DNA from: a bacterium | GTDB lineage: Bacteria; Bdellovibrionota; Bacteriovoracia; Bacteriovoracales; Bacteriovoracaceae | DNA length: 64,000 bases | Assembly (NCBI GenBank): GCA_030425045.1 | Contig: JAUHVL010000015.1 | Location: 1 to 64,000, forward strand | Direction: 5' to 3' | Shown here: positions 19,099-27,658 of the stretch, one piece after another | Layout: each line of letters starts with the position of its first letter | How positions within the stretch are numbered: position 1 is the stretch's first letter | The notes under the pieces: model-generated | Database searches by the model: none | Told to the model about the DNA's origin: nothing | The model's input: only the letters and a program-made list of their open reading frames with translations | Position numbers and translations under genes: made by a program

Positions 19099-19132
19099 TA
19101 TAATTAGAATGGAGTTATACCTATGATAGGTA
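19099..19132 (+). promoter_or_regulatory. TATAAT box followed by TACCTA-TGA-TAGGTA palindrome
   Basis: TATAAT at 19099-19104 has a weak TTTCGG -35 16 bp upstream. A perfect 15-nt palindrome lies at 19118-19132, just after the expected transcription start, where a repressor or a leader hairpin would act. It precedes the MnmA-like/M28-like/mnmA genes. Confidence 0.45.
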
Positions 19133-19164
19133 AAAAGTGCTTTGCGTTATAAAGAGGTGTTTTT

Positions 19165-20460
19165 ATTAATATTCCAAAACAAAAACAGGATAAAACCTCA
19201 AAGAAAGTTGTCATTGGAGTAACGGGAAAACTTGATTCAATCGTTGCGGCCTATTTGTTAAAAAAACAAGGATTTGATGTTATCTGTATAGGTATTCAGT
19301 TTTATTCTAAAGAAAAAGAAAAAATGATAGCCGATCGTTATAATCGACATCAGGATTTTGAGTTAGATCCTGAGGTTAGAGAACCAGCCCCTTTTATCGG
19401 CATATCTGTTATTGATAACCTTAATGAAGTTAAAAGTATTTGTGATAAAATTGGTCTGACATTTTACGCTGTCGATGCTTCAGGAGAGTATCAAAACTTA
19501 ATCACAGATAAATTAGTTGCGGCAAAAATTGGAGGGATGAGTTTTTCACCCTCTGTCTATGTGACAAAATTAATTTTTGAAATTCTTTTACAAAAATGTC
19601 AAAAGCTCAAGGCAGATCATATCGCTTCAGGACATTATGCTAAAGTTTTAAAAAACCAAGCGACAAAGTCATTTAATATTTTCGTTGCAAATGATGTTTT
19701 ACATGATCAGAGTAAAGATTTCTGTATTTTGGATCAAAAGATTTTATCCAAAATAATTTTACCGTTTTCTGAAATGAGAAGAGTAGAAGTTGAAAAGATT
19801 GGAAAACAAATATTAGGTTTAAAGTTTATAGAAAGTGTGGATAAAAACTTTGATTTATTATCTCATCAAAAAATGCCTCAATTTACACTTGAGAGAAGTC
19901 CTGAGGTTATGATTAAAGAGGGAGCTGTTTTAGACCTTCGCTCTGATACTGTAATTACCGATCATGAAGGCATTCATAATTTTTATTACGGTATGAATGA
20001 TCTTAAAACAAAGTCAGGTTTACCCTTAGATAAGTCTATGGCGGTTTTGGATATCGTATATTCGACAGGCTCTGTCGTTGCTGGTGTTTTAAGTGATATG
20101 AAAGTTCAAATGGTTATTCTAAAAGATGTGATTCTTCAAGGTGAACTCGATATTACTAAGCCCGTTGATATATACTTAAAAGTTAATAACTCTGAAGACT
20201 TATTAAGAGGGACAGTCTTTTTTAATAATAATTCCTTTTGCTATATAGAGTTAGAAGAGGAATACCATGGTCTAATTATAAGGGGAGAGTATGTGGCCTT
20301 TTATAATAAAAAAGGAGTCAGTGGTAGGCTTATGGGGGGAGGAGAAGTTTTAAAAGCTGGATTGATTGATAATGGAGAGTTTTTAAAACTACCTAAATAT
20401 GATGAATTTGCAGACGATGAACCCGAGGTCCTAGTTGATATCTATAAGTTTAAACTTTAG
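19165..20460 (+). CDS. Catalytically degenerate MnmA paralogue, probable AUU start
   Basis: The fold and block order match MnmA (tRNA 2-thiouridylase): KKVVIGVTGKLDSIVAAYLL, FYAVDASGEYQ, IASGHYAKV, DQSKDFCILDQKIL and a C-terminal barrel domain. All catalytic elements have changed. The PP-loop SGGVDSS is TGKLDSI, the Cys102 segment NPDILC is SPSVYV, and the STGICF Cys segment is absent. It cannot thiolate tRNA by the MnmA mechanism; a tRNA-binding or regulatory role is plausible. An in-frame TAA lies at 19150, and no ATG, GTG or TTG occurs before TTG 19255, which would cut off the first strand and loop. AGAGGTG at 19153-19159 places the start at ATT 19165. Confidence 0.78.
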   Translation: MNIPKQKQDKTSKKVVIGVTGKLDSIVAAYLLKKQGFDVICIGIQFYSKEKEKMIADRYNRHQDFELDPEVREPAPFIGISVIDNLNEVKSICDKIGLTFYAVDASGEYQNLITDKLVAAKIGGMSFSPSVYVTKLIFEILLQKCQKLKADHIASGHYAKVLKNQATKSFNIFVANDVLHDQSKDFCILDQKILSKIILPFSEMRRVEVEKIGKQILGLKFIESVDKNFDLLSHQKMPQFTLERSPEVMIKEGAVLDLRSDTVITDHEGIHNFYYGMNDLKTKSGLPLDKSMAVLDIVYSTGSVVAGVLSDMKVQMVILKDVILQGELDITKPVDIYLKVNNSEDLLRGTVFFNNNSFCYIELEEEYHGLIIRGEYVAFYNKKGVSGRLMGGGEVLKAGLIDNGEFLKLPKYDEFADDEPEVLVDIYKFKL

Positions 20461-21553
20461 TCTTTTGTTTTCCCTTCTCATTTCTCAAAGCTTTGCTAGT
20501 GGGTCTTTAGCAGATATTGATTCAGCAATTGTGAAAATTAATAAAAGAGCTCTTAAAAAAGAGCTGCGTGATTTTGTTAATTGCTGTCGACCAAATCGAA
20601 TGGTGGGGAGTTCTGGTCACTTGAAAAGTTCAAAATGGCTGATTGAGAGACTAAATAAGATCAAAGGTGATGGGCTCGTTCATGTGGATAATTTTAAGCC
20701 AGATATAGATTATGCGATTAAAGTTTATCAAAATGATTTTGAACAAAAAATTGCCAAAAGATTCTCTGCTCAAACTCCTGAGTATCAAAAGTGGAGTGTT
20801 GCCACCAATAGTGCAATCTCTCACCTTAAAAAAAGAAAAAATATTATTGGTAAAAATATTATTTGGGAAAAACGAGGAAGTTCTAAACCAGAAGAAATAT
20901 TGGTGATAGGGGCCAATTACGATACTATTGCTATTGATCAAAAAACGAATTTAATCCTTGAAAATAGTGAAATGCCTGGAGCCGATGACAATGGATCCGG
21001 TGTGGCGCTAGCACTAAGTCTAATAAAAACTATATCAAAAATGGAATTGAAAAAAACGATCGTAGTAGTTTTTTTTGATTTTCAAGAGCTGGGCTTTTTA
21101 GGCGCAAGATCATTTGTTGAAAAATATTCTCCCCATTGGAAAAAAAATAAGTTTATCGGCTTTGTTAATTTATTAATGTTAGGACATGACTCAACTTCAA
21201 ATGATCTTGTAAAAAAACAGGGAAATATGAAGGCTTATATAAGAAGAAGTGGAGAATTCGGTCATAAAAAAGATCTCACTCTTTTTGAGCAACTCAATCG
21301 CCATGGAGTTAAATCAAAGACAAAAAACACCTTTTCCTTACTTGCCAATAGTTTCGATTCTTCAGATATCGTGCAGTTTTGGGAAAAAGATCTTCCTGCT
21401 GTCGTTCTAACAGGTGATTGGGAAAATGATTACAATATCAAAAGACATCATACGGCAAATGACTTTCCTGAAACTCTTAATTTTAATTCTCTTTATCAAA
21501 CCTATCTTTATTTAGCTTATGGTGTACTAGGTATGAATTTTGATCTTCTTTAA
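20435..21553 (+). CDS. Secreted M28-peptidase-like protein with lost catalytic residues
   Basis: A signal peptide (ISLNFSLLFSLLISQSFAS) precedes an M28 aminopeptidase fold: ILVIGANYDTI, PGADDNGSGVALALSLI, VVFFDFQELGFLGARSFV, GFVNLLMLG and RHHTANDFPE. Compared with the family, the first zinc His is Asn (ANYDT for AHYDS), the general-base Glu is Gln (FQELG for EEL/EELG), and the zinc Asp of NLDMxG is Leu. The bridging Asp, one Glu and the last His remain. It is probably a non-enzymatic peptide-binding derivative. Start TTG 20435 follows GAGG by 6 nt and overlaps the MnmA-like gene by 26 nt, so the two are coupled despite acting in different compartments. Confidence 0.78.
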   Translation: MISISLNFSLLFSLLISQSFASGSLADIDSAIVKINKRALKKELRDFVNCCRPNRMVGSSGHLKSSKWLIERLNKIKGDGLVHVDNFKPDIDYAIKVYQNDFEQKIAKRFSAQTPEYQKWSVATNSAISHLKKRKNIIGKNIIWEKRGSSKPEEILVIGANYDTIAIDQKTNLILENSEMPGADDNGSGVALALSLIKTISKMELKKTIVVVFFDFQELGFLGARSFVEKYSPHWKKNKFIGFVNLLMLGHDSTSNDLVKKQGNMKAYIRRSGEFGHKKDLTLFEQLNRHGVKSKTKNTFSLLANSFDSSDIVQFWEKDLPAVVLTGDWENDYNIKRHHTANDFPETLNFNSLYQTYLYLAYGVLGMNFDLL

Positions 21554-21580
21554 TGATTAAATCTTTGATATGAAACCGAA

Positions 21581-22696
21581 ATGAATGCTAAAGGAAAAAC
21601 AGTCGTCGTTGGGATGAGTGGAGGGGTAGACTCCTCTGTCGCCGCTATTTTGTTAAAAAAACAAGGATTCAATGTCATTGGACTCTTTATGAAAAATTGG
21701 GAAGAGTTAGATGAAAACGGTGTTTGTACCAGTGAGAAAGACTTTAAAGATGTCGTGTCCGTCTGCGAACAATTAGATATTCCTTATTATTCGGTTGAGT
21801 TTGTAGAAGAATATCGAAATCAAGTTTTCAGTAAATTTTTAGAAAAATATAAAGCCGGGTTAACACCTAACCCTGATATCCTTTGTAATCGTGAAATTAA
21901 ATTTAAAGTGTTTTTCGAACGAGCAATGGAGTTAGGGGCAGATTATTTGGCCACTGGTCATTATTGTAAAATAGAAAAGATTGATGATCAGTTTCTTCTT
22001 GTAAAAGGAGATGATCCTAATAAAGATCAAAGTTATTTTTTACATGAGATAGGGGGGGATGTTTTAAATCGTGTTTTATTTCCTCTTGCTGAAATTCATA
22101 AGTCTGAAGTCCGTAAAATTGCCGAAGAGTATAATTTAATAAATAAAAGTAAAAAAGACAGTACGGGAATATGTTTTATAGGTGAGAGAAATTTTAAAAA
22201 CTTCCTTTCTCAATACATTAGTTTCCAAGATGGAGAATTTCAAAATCTCGATGGTACAGTTGTTGGTCAACACTCAGGAGCTTCATTTTATACCATTGGA
22301 CAAAGAAAAGGGTTGGGTCTTGGTGGTCCAGGTGAGCCTTGGTATGTGGTTGAAAAAAACACTAAGAAAAATATCGTTTATGTTGAAAGAGGTGAAAATC
22401 ATCCCGCCTTATTTGCCGGTGAACTATGGCTTGATAAAGTACATTGGATCAACCCTCATATAAAAAGAGAAGAAAACCTTTACTGTAAAATCAGATACCG
22501 CCAACAAGATCAGGAATGTCGTCTAATTGATTTAGGCGATTGTTTTCATGTCATTTTTAAGGAGCCTCAAAGGGCCATCACTATCGGTCAAAGTATTGTC
22601 TTTTATCAAGATAGGGAAGGCCATAGAGTTTGTCTTGGAGGTGGTGAAATTACTAAGAGAGGGCCTTCTCTTTATGATCAAGAGGCCTTGCCTTAG
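21581..22696 (+). CDS. mnmA: tRNA-specific 2-thiouridylase MnmA
   Basis: MnmA thiolates U34 of Lys, Glu and Gln tRNAs. The PP-loop GMSGGVDSSVAA is intact, catalytic Cys102 lies in NPDILCNREIKF, and Cys198 lies in STGICFIGERNF. LATGHYCK, KDQSYFL and TIGQRKGLG are further family blocks. Length 371 is standard. It lies 27 nt after the M28-like gene with no terminator between, so it may be the last gene of the unit that starts with its inactive paralogue. Its 3' end overlaps the convergent small gene by 44 nt. Confidence 0.97.
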   Translation: MNAKGKTVVVGMSGGVDSSVAAILLKKQGFNVIGLFMKNWEELDENGVCTSEKDFKDVVSVCEQLDIPYYSVEFVEEYRNQVFSKFLEKYKAGLTPNPDILCNREIKFKVFFERAMELGADYLATGHYCKIEKIDDQFLLVKGDDPNKDQSYFLHEIGGDVLNRVLFPLAEIHKSEVRKIAEEYNLINKSKKDSTGICFIGERNFKNFLSQYISFQDGEFQNLDGTVVGQHSGASFYTIGQRKGLGLGGPGEPWYVVEKNTKKNIVYVERGENHPALFAGELWLDKVHWINPHIKREENLYCKIRYRQQDQECRLIDLGDCFHVIFKEPQRAITIGQSIVFYQDREGHRVCLGGGEITKRGPSLYDQEALP

Positions 22697-22853
22697 TTTT
22701 TTGCTCATACGCCATACATTCTTTTCCACTTTGCTCTCTCACTATTTGAGAAGGAAATTTAGAAGACTGCATCGCAAACTTTTTGCATCCCCTAGGGCTA
22801 CTTGGGTTGTGGGTGACGAAATAATGTTTACACTTTAAACAAAAAGCATTCAT
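22653..22853 (-). CDS. Small conserved Cys-rich protein (CxxCxHYxVTH...PRGC type)
   Basis: 66 residues: FCLKCKHYFVTHNPSSPRGC, then KFAMQSSKFPSQIVREQSG and ECMAYE. I recall a widespread small family with the pattern CxxCxHYYVTWDPxxPxGCR...MPSxxVxxxSGxxC, sometimes labelled uracil-DNA-glycosylase-associated. Four cysteines suggest metal binding. The first 44 nt of overlap with the 3' end of mnmA on the other strand is unusual but the protein motif is convincing. The start ATG is at 22853, with no strong Shine-Dalgarno. Confidence 0.75.
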   Translation of the reverse strand: MNAFCLKCKHYFVTHNPSSPRGCKKFAMQSSKFPSQIVREQSGKECMAYEQKTKARPLDHKEKALS

Positions 22854-22939
22854 ACCTCTATTTTTTCAAATTATTAGACGGTTTTAAATATAGGCAAGAA
22901 TTTCACTCAAATGACTGTTCGAGTCTATAAAACTCTGAT

Positions 22940-23215
22940 ATGTATACTTTTATGACTCAAATTAAGAACTTAATCCTCAGACCATTTCTCTATTTTGATA
23001 AAAAAGTAGATGGTGCGGTTGTGTTTTTTATCAAACACTGGGGGAAAAGCCGTTTTATGATTTCCATGTCGAAAAAGGCACAAGTTTGGGGGCTAGAGCG
23101 GTTATGGCGCATGGGGCCAAAAGCTTTTATCTATTTTTTTCTCTTTTATCTCGTAAGAGACACAATCTTATATATTATTATCCCCATTTATATCTCCAGA
23201 GCTCTAACAGACTAA
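22940..23215 (+). CDS. Small membrane protein, 91 aa
   Basis: The N-terminal 60 residues are amphipathic and basic (FIKHWGKSRFMISMSKKAQ), and one strong C-terminal membrane segment follows (FIYFFLFYLVRDTILYIIIPIYI). No family is recognised. TATAAA at 22926-22931 lies 8 nt before the ATG and no Shine-Dalgarno is present, so translation may be leaderless, or may start at the internal ATG four codons later. Codon usage looks like its neighbours. Confidence 0.6.
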   Translation: MYTFMTQIKNLILRPFLYFDKKVDGAVVFFIKHWGKSRFMISMSKKAQVWGLERLWRMGPKAFIYFFLFYLVRDTILYIIIPIYISRALTD

Positions 23216-23322
23216 GAATTTTTTAGTTTAAAATGAGAAAATTTACTGAACAGCTGTCTTAAACTTTGGTAGATTCCTAGCTTACACACGCTTCAACGCC
23301 AATCTATTAACGGAGAGACTGT

Positions 23323-24384
23323 ATGAGTTTAATGTTTGACGCAAAATCAATTTGTGACCGTTCGAAAGGATTAACCTTCGATGATGTTTTACTAGTTCCT
23401 AGGCATAGCCAAATTTCTTCTAGACGTGATCCGATGCTAAAAACAAGACTGACGAAGAACTTCGAAATGGATATTCCGCTTGTTTCGGCCAATATGGATA
23501 CGATTACTGAAAAAGAAATGGCCTGTGCTCTTTCACAAATCGGTGGTGCGGGAATTGTGCATCGTTTTATGGATACAGCAGATCAAGTTGAACAGATCAA
23601 AGAAGTCATTAAGTTTCAAAGTGAAAATAATATTAATCGCGCAGTTTGTGCCTCAATTGGTGTTAAAGACGAGGGGATGAAAAGATGTGATCATCTTGTC
23701 GATGCTGGTGTTCAGGTTGTTACACTTGATATCGCTCACGGCGACTCAATCATGATGTTAGAAGTTTTAGAGTACGTAAAAAATAAATATCCCCAAATTG
23801 ATGTGATTGCAGGAAATGTGGCGACAGCAGAAGCGACAAGAAGACTAATTGATGCTGGAGCAGACGCCGTTAAGGTGGGGATCGGTCCTGGTTCTATGTG
23901 TACAACTCGTATCATTACAGGTCATGGAGTCCCTCAGCTAACAGCGATTTCATTGTGTGTAACTGAAGCGAGAAAAAGCGATATACCTATTATTGCTGAT
24001 GGTGGATTGAAAACCTCAGGAGATATGGTTAAGGCCCTGTGTGCTGGAGCGGATTCTGTCATGGTCGGCTCTCTCTTATCTGGTACACTAGAAACTCCAG
24101 GTGAAGTGAAGGGTGGAAAAAAAGCGTATCGAGGTATGGCCTCAAAGTCTGCGCAAGTTTCTTGGCGTGGGGAGCTTCCTGAAGGCATGGCCGCCGAAGG
24201 TGAAAGTACAATGGTTCCTTGTAAAGGGCCTGTTACTGATCTTGTCCATGAGCTCATGGGTGGAATTAGATCTGGAATGACTTATTTGGGTGCTTTAAAT
24301 ATTAAAGAAATGGAAGAGAAGGCGCTTTTTATGGAAATGACTGCTTCAGGTATGACTGAAAGTCGTCCACATGGTGTGAGATAA
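23323..24384 (+). CDS. IMP dehydrogenase/GMP reductase family enzyme without CBS domains
   Basis: A single TIM-barrel of 353 residues: [43 protein letters not shown], the active-site loop [11 protein letters not shown] with Cys193, and [25 protein letters not shown] normally carries a CBS pair and is about 490 residues; GMP reductase lacks it and is about 345. The flap region reads [13 protein letters not shown], close to GMP reductase (EGKxVEVPYKG) and lacking the IMPDH Arg-x-Tyr. The C-terminal SGMTESRPH is IMPDH-like. GMP reductase (GMP to IMP) is the better guess. GGAGAG lies 5 nt before the ATG. plsB follows after 12 nt. Confidence 0.85.
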   Translation: MSLMFDAKSICDRSKGLTFDDVLLVPRHSQISSRRDPMLKTRLTKNFEMDIPLVSANMDTITEKEMACALSQIGGAGIVHRFMDTADQVEQIKEVIKFQSENNINRAVCASIGVKDEGMKRCDHLVDAGVQVVTLDIAHGDSIMMLEVLEYVKNKYPQIDVIAGNVATAEATRRLIDAGADAVKVGIGPGSMCTTRIITGHGVPQLTAISLCVTEARKSDIPIIADGGLKTSGDMVKALCAGADSVMVGSLLSGTLETPGEVKGGKKAYRGMASKSAQVSWRGELPEGMAAEGESTMVPCKGPVTDLVHELMGGIRSGMTYLGALNIKEMEEKALFMEMTASGMTESRPHGVR

Positions 24385-24396
24385 TTTAGAGGTTCT

Positions 24397-26184
24397 ATGT
24401 TCTCAGGGATGCAAAAAATTGTTTTAAACTACCCTAAACTTAGGGAGAGAATTGAGACGAGAGAAAAGCCTCAAGAAGAAAAAAACAAAGTACTAGCTAA
24501 CCTTGATGAAATTAAGGCGCATTTTTCTCATAGTTTTACCAAAGGTTTCGTGCGCTTTCTAGATGCTACTTTACCTCAAGTATATGATGGTGTTGAATTT
24601 GATGAGGGCGGAGTCAATATTCAAGCTCTCTTAAAAGATCATTGTGTTGTTTTAGTGCCTAATCACCAATCCCATGCTGACTACTTAACGATTAATTATA
24701 GCTTTTATAAAAAATATACCAGCCCGCTTTATGTTGCTGGAGGAGTTAATTTAAATATTCCCGTTATTGGTCCAATGTTTAGAAAGATGGGTTGTTTTTT
24801 TATTCGTCGTTCGTTTCATAACGATGCCAGTTATAAACTAACTTTAGAGGCTTATCTCTATTATTTAATGAAAAAGAAAAGGGCCATTGAGTTTTTCTTT
24901 GAGGGAGGGAGATCACGTACAGGTAAACTTCGTTCTCCTCGTTTTGGTCTTTTTAATATGCTGCTTGAGGTTCATAAAGAGATTAGTAAAACAGAAGATG
25001 TTCCTCTTGTGTTTGTTCCCGTCTCGATTGTTCATGAGTATATCCCCGAAACGAGCTCTCTTACTAAAGAGCTTGGAGGAAAGAAAAAATCTAAAGAAAG
25101 CTTAGGACAGGTTTTTAAACTAGTTGGAATTTTTGCCTATCAATTTGGAACTGTTCAAATCAAGTTGGGGAAACCTATTTATGCTCCAGAATTTAATGAA
25201 GAGAATTTAAGAGATAAAACTCACGACTTGGCCTTTAAATGTTTTAGAGAGGTTGGCCGTAATATGATGGTGACACCATCATCGTTACTCGCGATGGTCT
25301 TACTTGATGATCCGTCGGGGGCCATGCCTTGGCAGGATATTTTTAATCGTGCAGAAATGATTATTAATTACTGTACGAAATACAATGTTCCCATGACCAA
25401 AAGTCTTGAAAAAGACAAATTCAAAAAAAGTCTTGAAAGAGCGATGGATATTTTTATTGGAAATAAAAGAGTCGATGTGATTGGAAGAGAACATCACGGT
25501 CATCTTTATTATTCAATTAGAGAAGAGTGTCGTGGAGAAATATTACATTCAAAAAATACAATCATTCACCATTTTATTATTCCTTCGATTATTAGTTATG
25601 CCTGGATAAGTTTATTTAGTGGTGAGATTAAAGATGTAAAAGATTTAAAGCTCTTTTTCTTAAGGCAGAGATCTCAACTAAAACATGAGTTTTACCTCCC
25701 AACGGTAAAAGAATTTTTTTATAAAACATTGAGTATCATCAGTGATATTGTAGGCAAGCGAATTACAACACTAGAAGAGTTGATGTCCTTTGATAATAAG
25801 GATTTATATGCCATCGCTTCTCACGTCGGTATTTTTAATAGGGCCTTATCTTATATCTATGAAGCTTATTATACTTCTGCTGTGGCCTTAAAGTCTCTTG
25901 ATGAAGAATACCCCGATGGCTTTAAATTAGATCAGTATGAAAAAAAATCAAAACAAGTTTTTGATTCAGAAGTAAAGCTTGGAAGAATTATCCGTTATAA
26001 AGAGGGTCATTCTCCACTACTTGTAAGCAATTCATTAAAGTATTACACTCATTTAGAAATGATAAAAGAAGAGAAAGGGCTACTATCAATTGCTAATACG
26101 GAAGAGTTCACTAACCTTATTTCTCGTTATGAGAAAGACTTACGAAATCAGTTGGCCATTAATATTCGTGGATTTGGCTCGTGA
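24397..26184 (+). CDS. plsB: Glycerol-3-phosphate acyltransferase PlsB-like
   Basis: PlsB acylates the sn-1 position of glycerol-3-phosphate at the inner membrane, the first step of phospholipid synthesis. The four acyltransferase motifs are in order: NHQSHADY (His90-x4-Asp95), GPMFRKMGCFFIRRSF, FFFEGGRSRTGKLRSPRFG and VPVSIVHEY. At 595 residues it is shorter than E. coli PlsB (807), mainly at the ends. GAGG lies just before ATG 24397. The next small gene starts on its stop (GTGA overlap). Confidence 0.93.
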   Translation: MFSGMQKIVLNYPKLRERIETREKPQEEKNKVLANLDEIKAHFSHSFTKGFVRFLDATLPQVYDGVEFDEGGVNIQALLKDHCVVLVPNHQSHADYLTINYSFYKKYTSPLYVAGGVNLNIPVIGPMFRKMGCFFIRRSFHNDASYKLTLEAYLYYLMKKKRAIEFFFEGGRSRTGKLRSPRFGLFNMLLEVHKEISKTEDVPLVFVPVSIVHEYIPETSSLTKELGGKKKSKESLGQVFKLVGIFAYQFGTVQIKLGKPIYAPEFNEENLRDKTHDLAFKCFREVGRNMMVTPSSLLAMVLLDDPSGAMPWQDIFNRAEMIINYCTKYNVPMTKSLEKDKFKKSLERAMDIFIGNKRVDVIGREHHGHLYYSIREECRGEILHSKNTIIHHFIIPSIISYAWISLFSGEIKDVKDLKLFFLRQRSQLKHEFYLPTVKEFFYKTLSIISDIVGKRITTLEELMSFDNKDLYAIASHVGIFNRALSYIYEAYYTSAVALKSLDEEYPDGFKLDQYEKKSKQVFDSEVKLGRIIRYKEGHSPLLVSNSLKYYTHLEMIKEEKGLLSIANTEEFTNLISRYEKDLRNQLAINIRGFGS

Positions 26185-26594
26185 GTAATACCATTATTCG
26201 TCCAAATGCTAGATTTGTTTTTCTTGAAATTTCCACAGACGAAAATTTAGTTGAATCTCTATCTAAAATAGATGAATTTGTGAAAAACTCTAAAGATCAT
26301 CTCTATGCTCATCATTATAATATTTTGTTAAAAAAAGGTGAGATAAAGAAACTTGGAAGAGATATTATAGGACCTATTCAAAGAAGCGGTGAATTACCTG
26401 ACGGCTTGAAATGTAGTGATATAAAGGCTTCAAACCGTCAAAAAGTAATACTCAATAGCGATATTTATGAGCTTTCATTGGATAATATAGAGAAAATAGC
26501 AGATGACACTGTGCGGGCTAATGAATTAAAATCTGATGAATGGGAATTATGGTGGAGTTCAAAAGAGGAAGACAATCCGTTCTTTCTTTTTTAA
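26181..26594 (+). CDS. Unknown soluble protein coupled to plsB
   Basis: 137 residues, no signal peptide or membrane segment. The N-terminus RPNARFVFLEISTDENLVESL and a C-terminal DEWELWWSSKEEDNPFFLF rich in Trp, Phe and acidic residues are notable. No family is recognised. GTG 26181 overlaps the plsB stop in the four bases GTGA, so it is co-translated and may act with or on PlsB. Confidence 0.65.
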   Translation: MSNTIIRPNARFVFLEISTDENLVESLSKIDEFVKNSKDHLYAHHYNILLKKGEIKKLGRDIIGPIQRSGELPDGLKCSDIKASNRQKVILNSDIYELSLDNIEKIADDTVRANELKSDEWELWWSSKEEDNPFFLF

Positions 26595-26647
26595 ATTACT
26601 GCTGTTATTTTTTATAAGAGATTCAATACACGAGATGGAGGTGTACC

Positions 26648-27271
26648 ATAAGAGGAAGAAAAGGGAGAGGGGCTCCGAAAAATAGTGGCCCTAGGGTTAA
26701 TGAGGATATTCGCGTTAGTGAATGTCGTTTGATTGGTGATGATGGCAATGCTTATGGAATTGTCTCAATGAGTGAAGCAAGAAATATTGCTGAAAATCAA
26801 GGACTTGATCTCGTTGAAGTGTCACCTAATGCAAAACCTCCTGTAGTGAAAGTCATCGATTATGGAAAATACAAGTACACACAACAGAAAAAGGCTAATG
26901 AGGCCAAAAAGAAACAAGCACAAGTTCAATTAAAAGAAATTCAATTTAGACCAAATATTGAATCACATGACCTATCAACCAAAATGAAAAAAATTGTTCA
27001 ATTTTTAGAAGAAGGGGATAAGGTAAAGCTGGTTATGCAGTTTCGTGGACGTGAAATGGCCTATCGAGAAGCTGGTATGGAAAAGTTTAAAGGTTTACTC
27101 GATGATGTCATCGCCATTGGTGCGACCATCGAAAGTGACCCCAAATTTATGGGAAATCGTATTATTACGATAGCAGCTCCCGATAAAGCAGCTATTGAGA
27201 AGCGAAAAAAAGAGCAGAAAAAAACTGAATCTAGCGATGCTTCTGTAACTGAAGAGACAGCAACGACCTGA
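26648..27271 (+). CDS. infC: Translation initiation factor IF-3, apparent AUA start
   Basis: IF3 binds the 30S subunit, prevents subunit joining and rejects non-canonical start codons. Conserved blocks are RVNEDIRVSECRLIGDDGN, LDLVEVSPNAKPPVVKVIDYGKYKY, KEIQFRPNIESHDLSTK, FLEEGDKVKL and FRGREMAYRE. The essential N-terminal block lies upstream of the first usual start (TTG 26729). An in-frame TAA occurs near 26612, and no ATG, GTG or TTG lies between. GGAGGTG ends 4 nt before ATA at 26648, so the gene starts at AUA. This parallels the AUU start of E. coli infC, through which IF3 represses its own synthesis. rpmI and rplT follow in the classical order. Confidence 0.93.
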   Translation: MRGRKGRGAPKNSGPRVNEDIRVSECRLIGDDGNAYGIVSMSEARNIAENQGLDLVEVSPNAKPPVVKVIDYGKYKYTQQKKANEAKKKQAQVQLKEIQFRPNIESHDLSTKMKKIVQFLEEGDKVKLVMQFRGREMAYREAGMEKFKGLLDDVIAIGATIESDPKFMGNRIITIAAPDKAAIEKRKKEQKKTESSDASVTEETATT

Positions 27272-27322
27272 ATTGCACAGTGCGCATCCAGTAAAATCGG
27301 TAAGTTTTACATAATCTAAGTA

Positions 27323-27351
27323 TTTACTTCTTACTTTATACCTGCTATTTT
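27323..27351 (+). promoter_or_regulatory. Possible internal promoter for rpmI-rplT
   Basis: TTTACT (27323-27328) and TATTTT (27346-27351) are separated by exactly 17 bp, giving a predicted start near 27358. The 114-bp infC-rpmI gap otherwise holds no obvious terminator and would be the place for an L20-binding leader. Confidence 0.4.
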
Positions 27352-27385
27352 ATGCACCTTTACGTTAGTTAAGACAGGGGAAATT

Positions 27386-27583
27386 ATGCCTAAGATGAAA
27401 ACAAGAAGAGCTGTGGCCAAGAGATTTAAAGCTACTGCATCTGGAAAATTGAAGAGAAAAAGAGCACATTTAAGACATATTTTGGAAAAGAAATCACAAA
27501 AGTGTAAAAAACGTGCTGGTAAGATTGATTACGTTCATGAAGCTGATGAAGCGAGAATGAAGCGTTGTCTTCCTTACGTTTAA
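27386..27583 (+). CDS. rpmI: 50S ribosomal protein L35
   Basis: 65 residues and strongly basic, with the standard L35 pattern MPKMKTRRAVAKRFKATASG, HLRHILEKKS and a KRCLPYV end. GGGGAA lies 5 nt before the ATG. It sits between infC and rplT in the conserved order. Confidence 0.97.
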   Translation: MPKMKTRRAVAKRFKATASGKLKRKRAHLRHILEKKSQKCKKRAGKIDYVHEADEARMKRCLPYV

Positions 27584-27658
27584 TAACAAATTAGTATTTG
27601 TAGATGTCTGGGTATCAAAGTGTGAATGATCACCCCCAGGGGTCCAAATGGAGGAATC

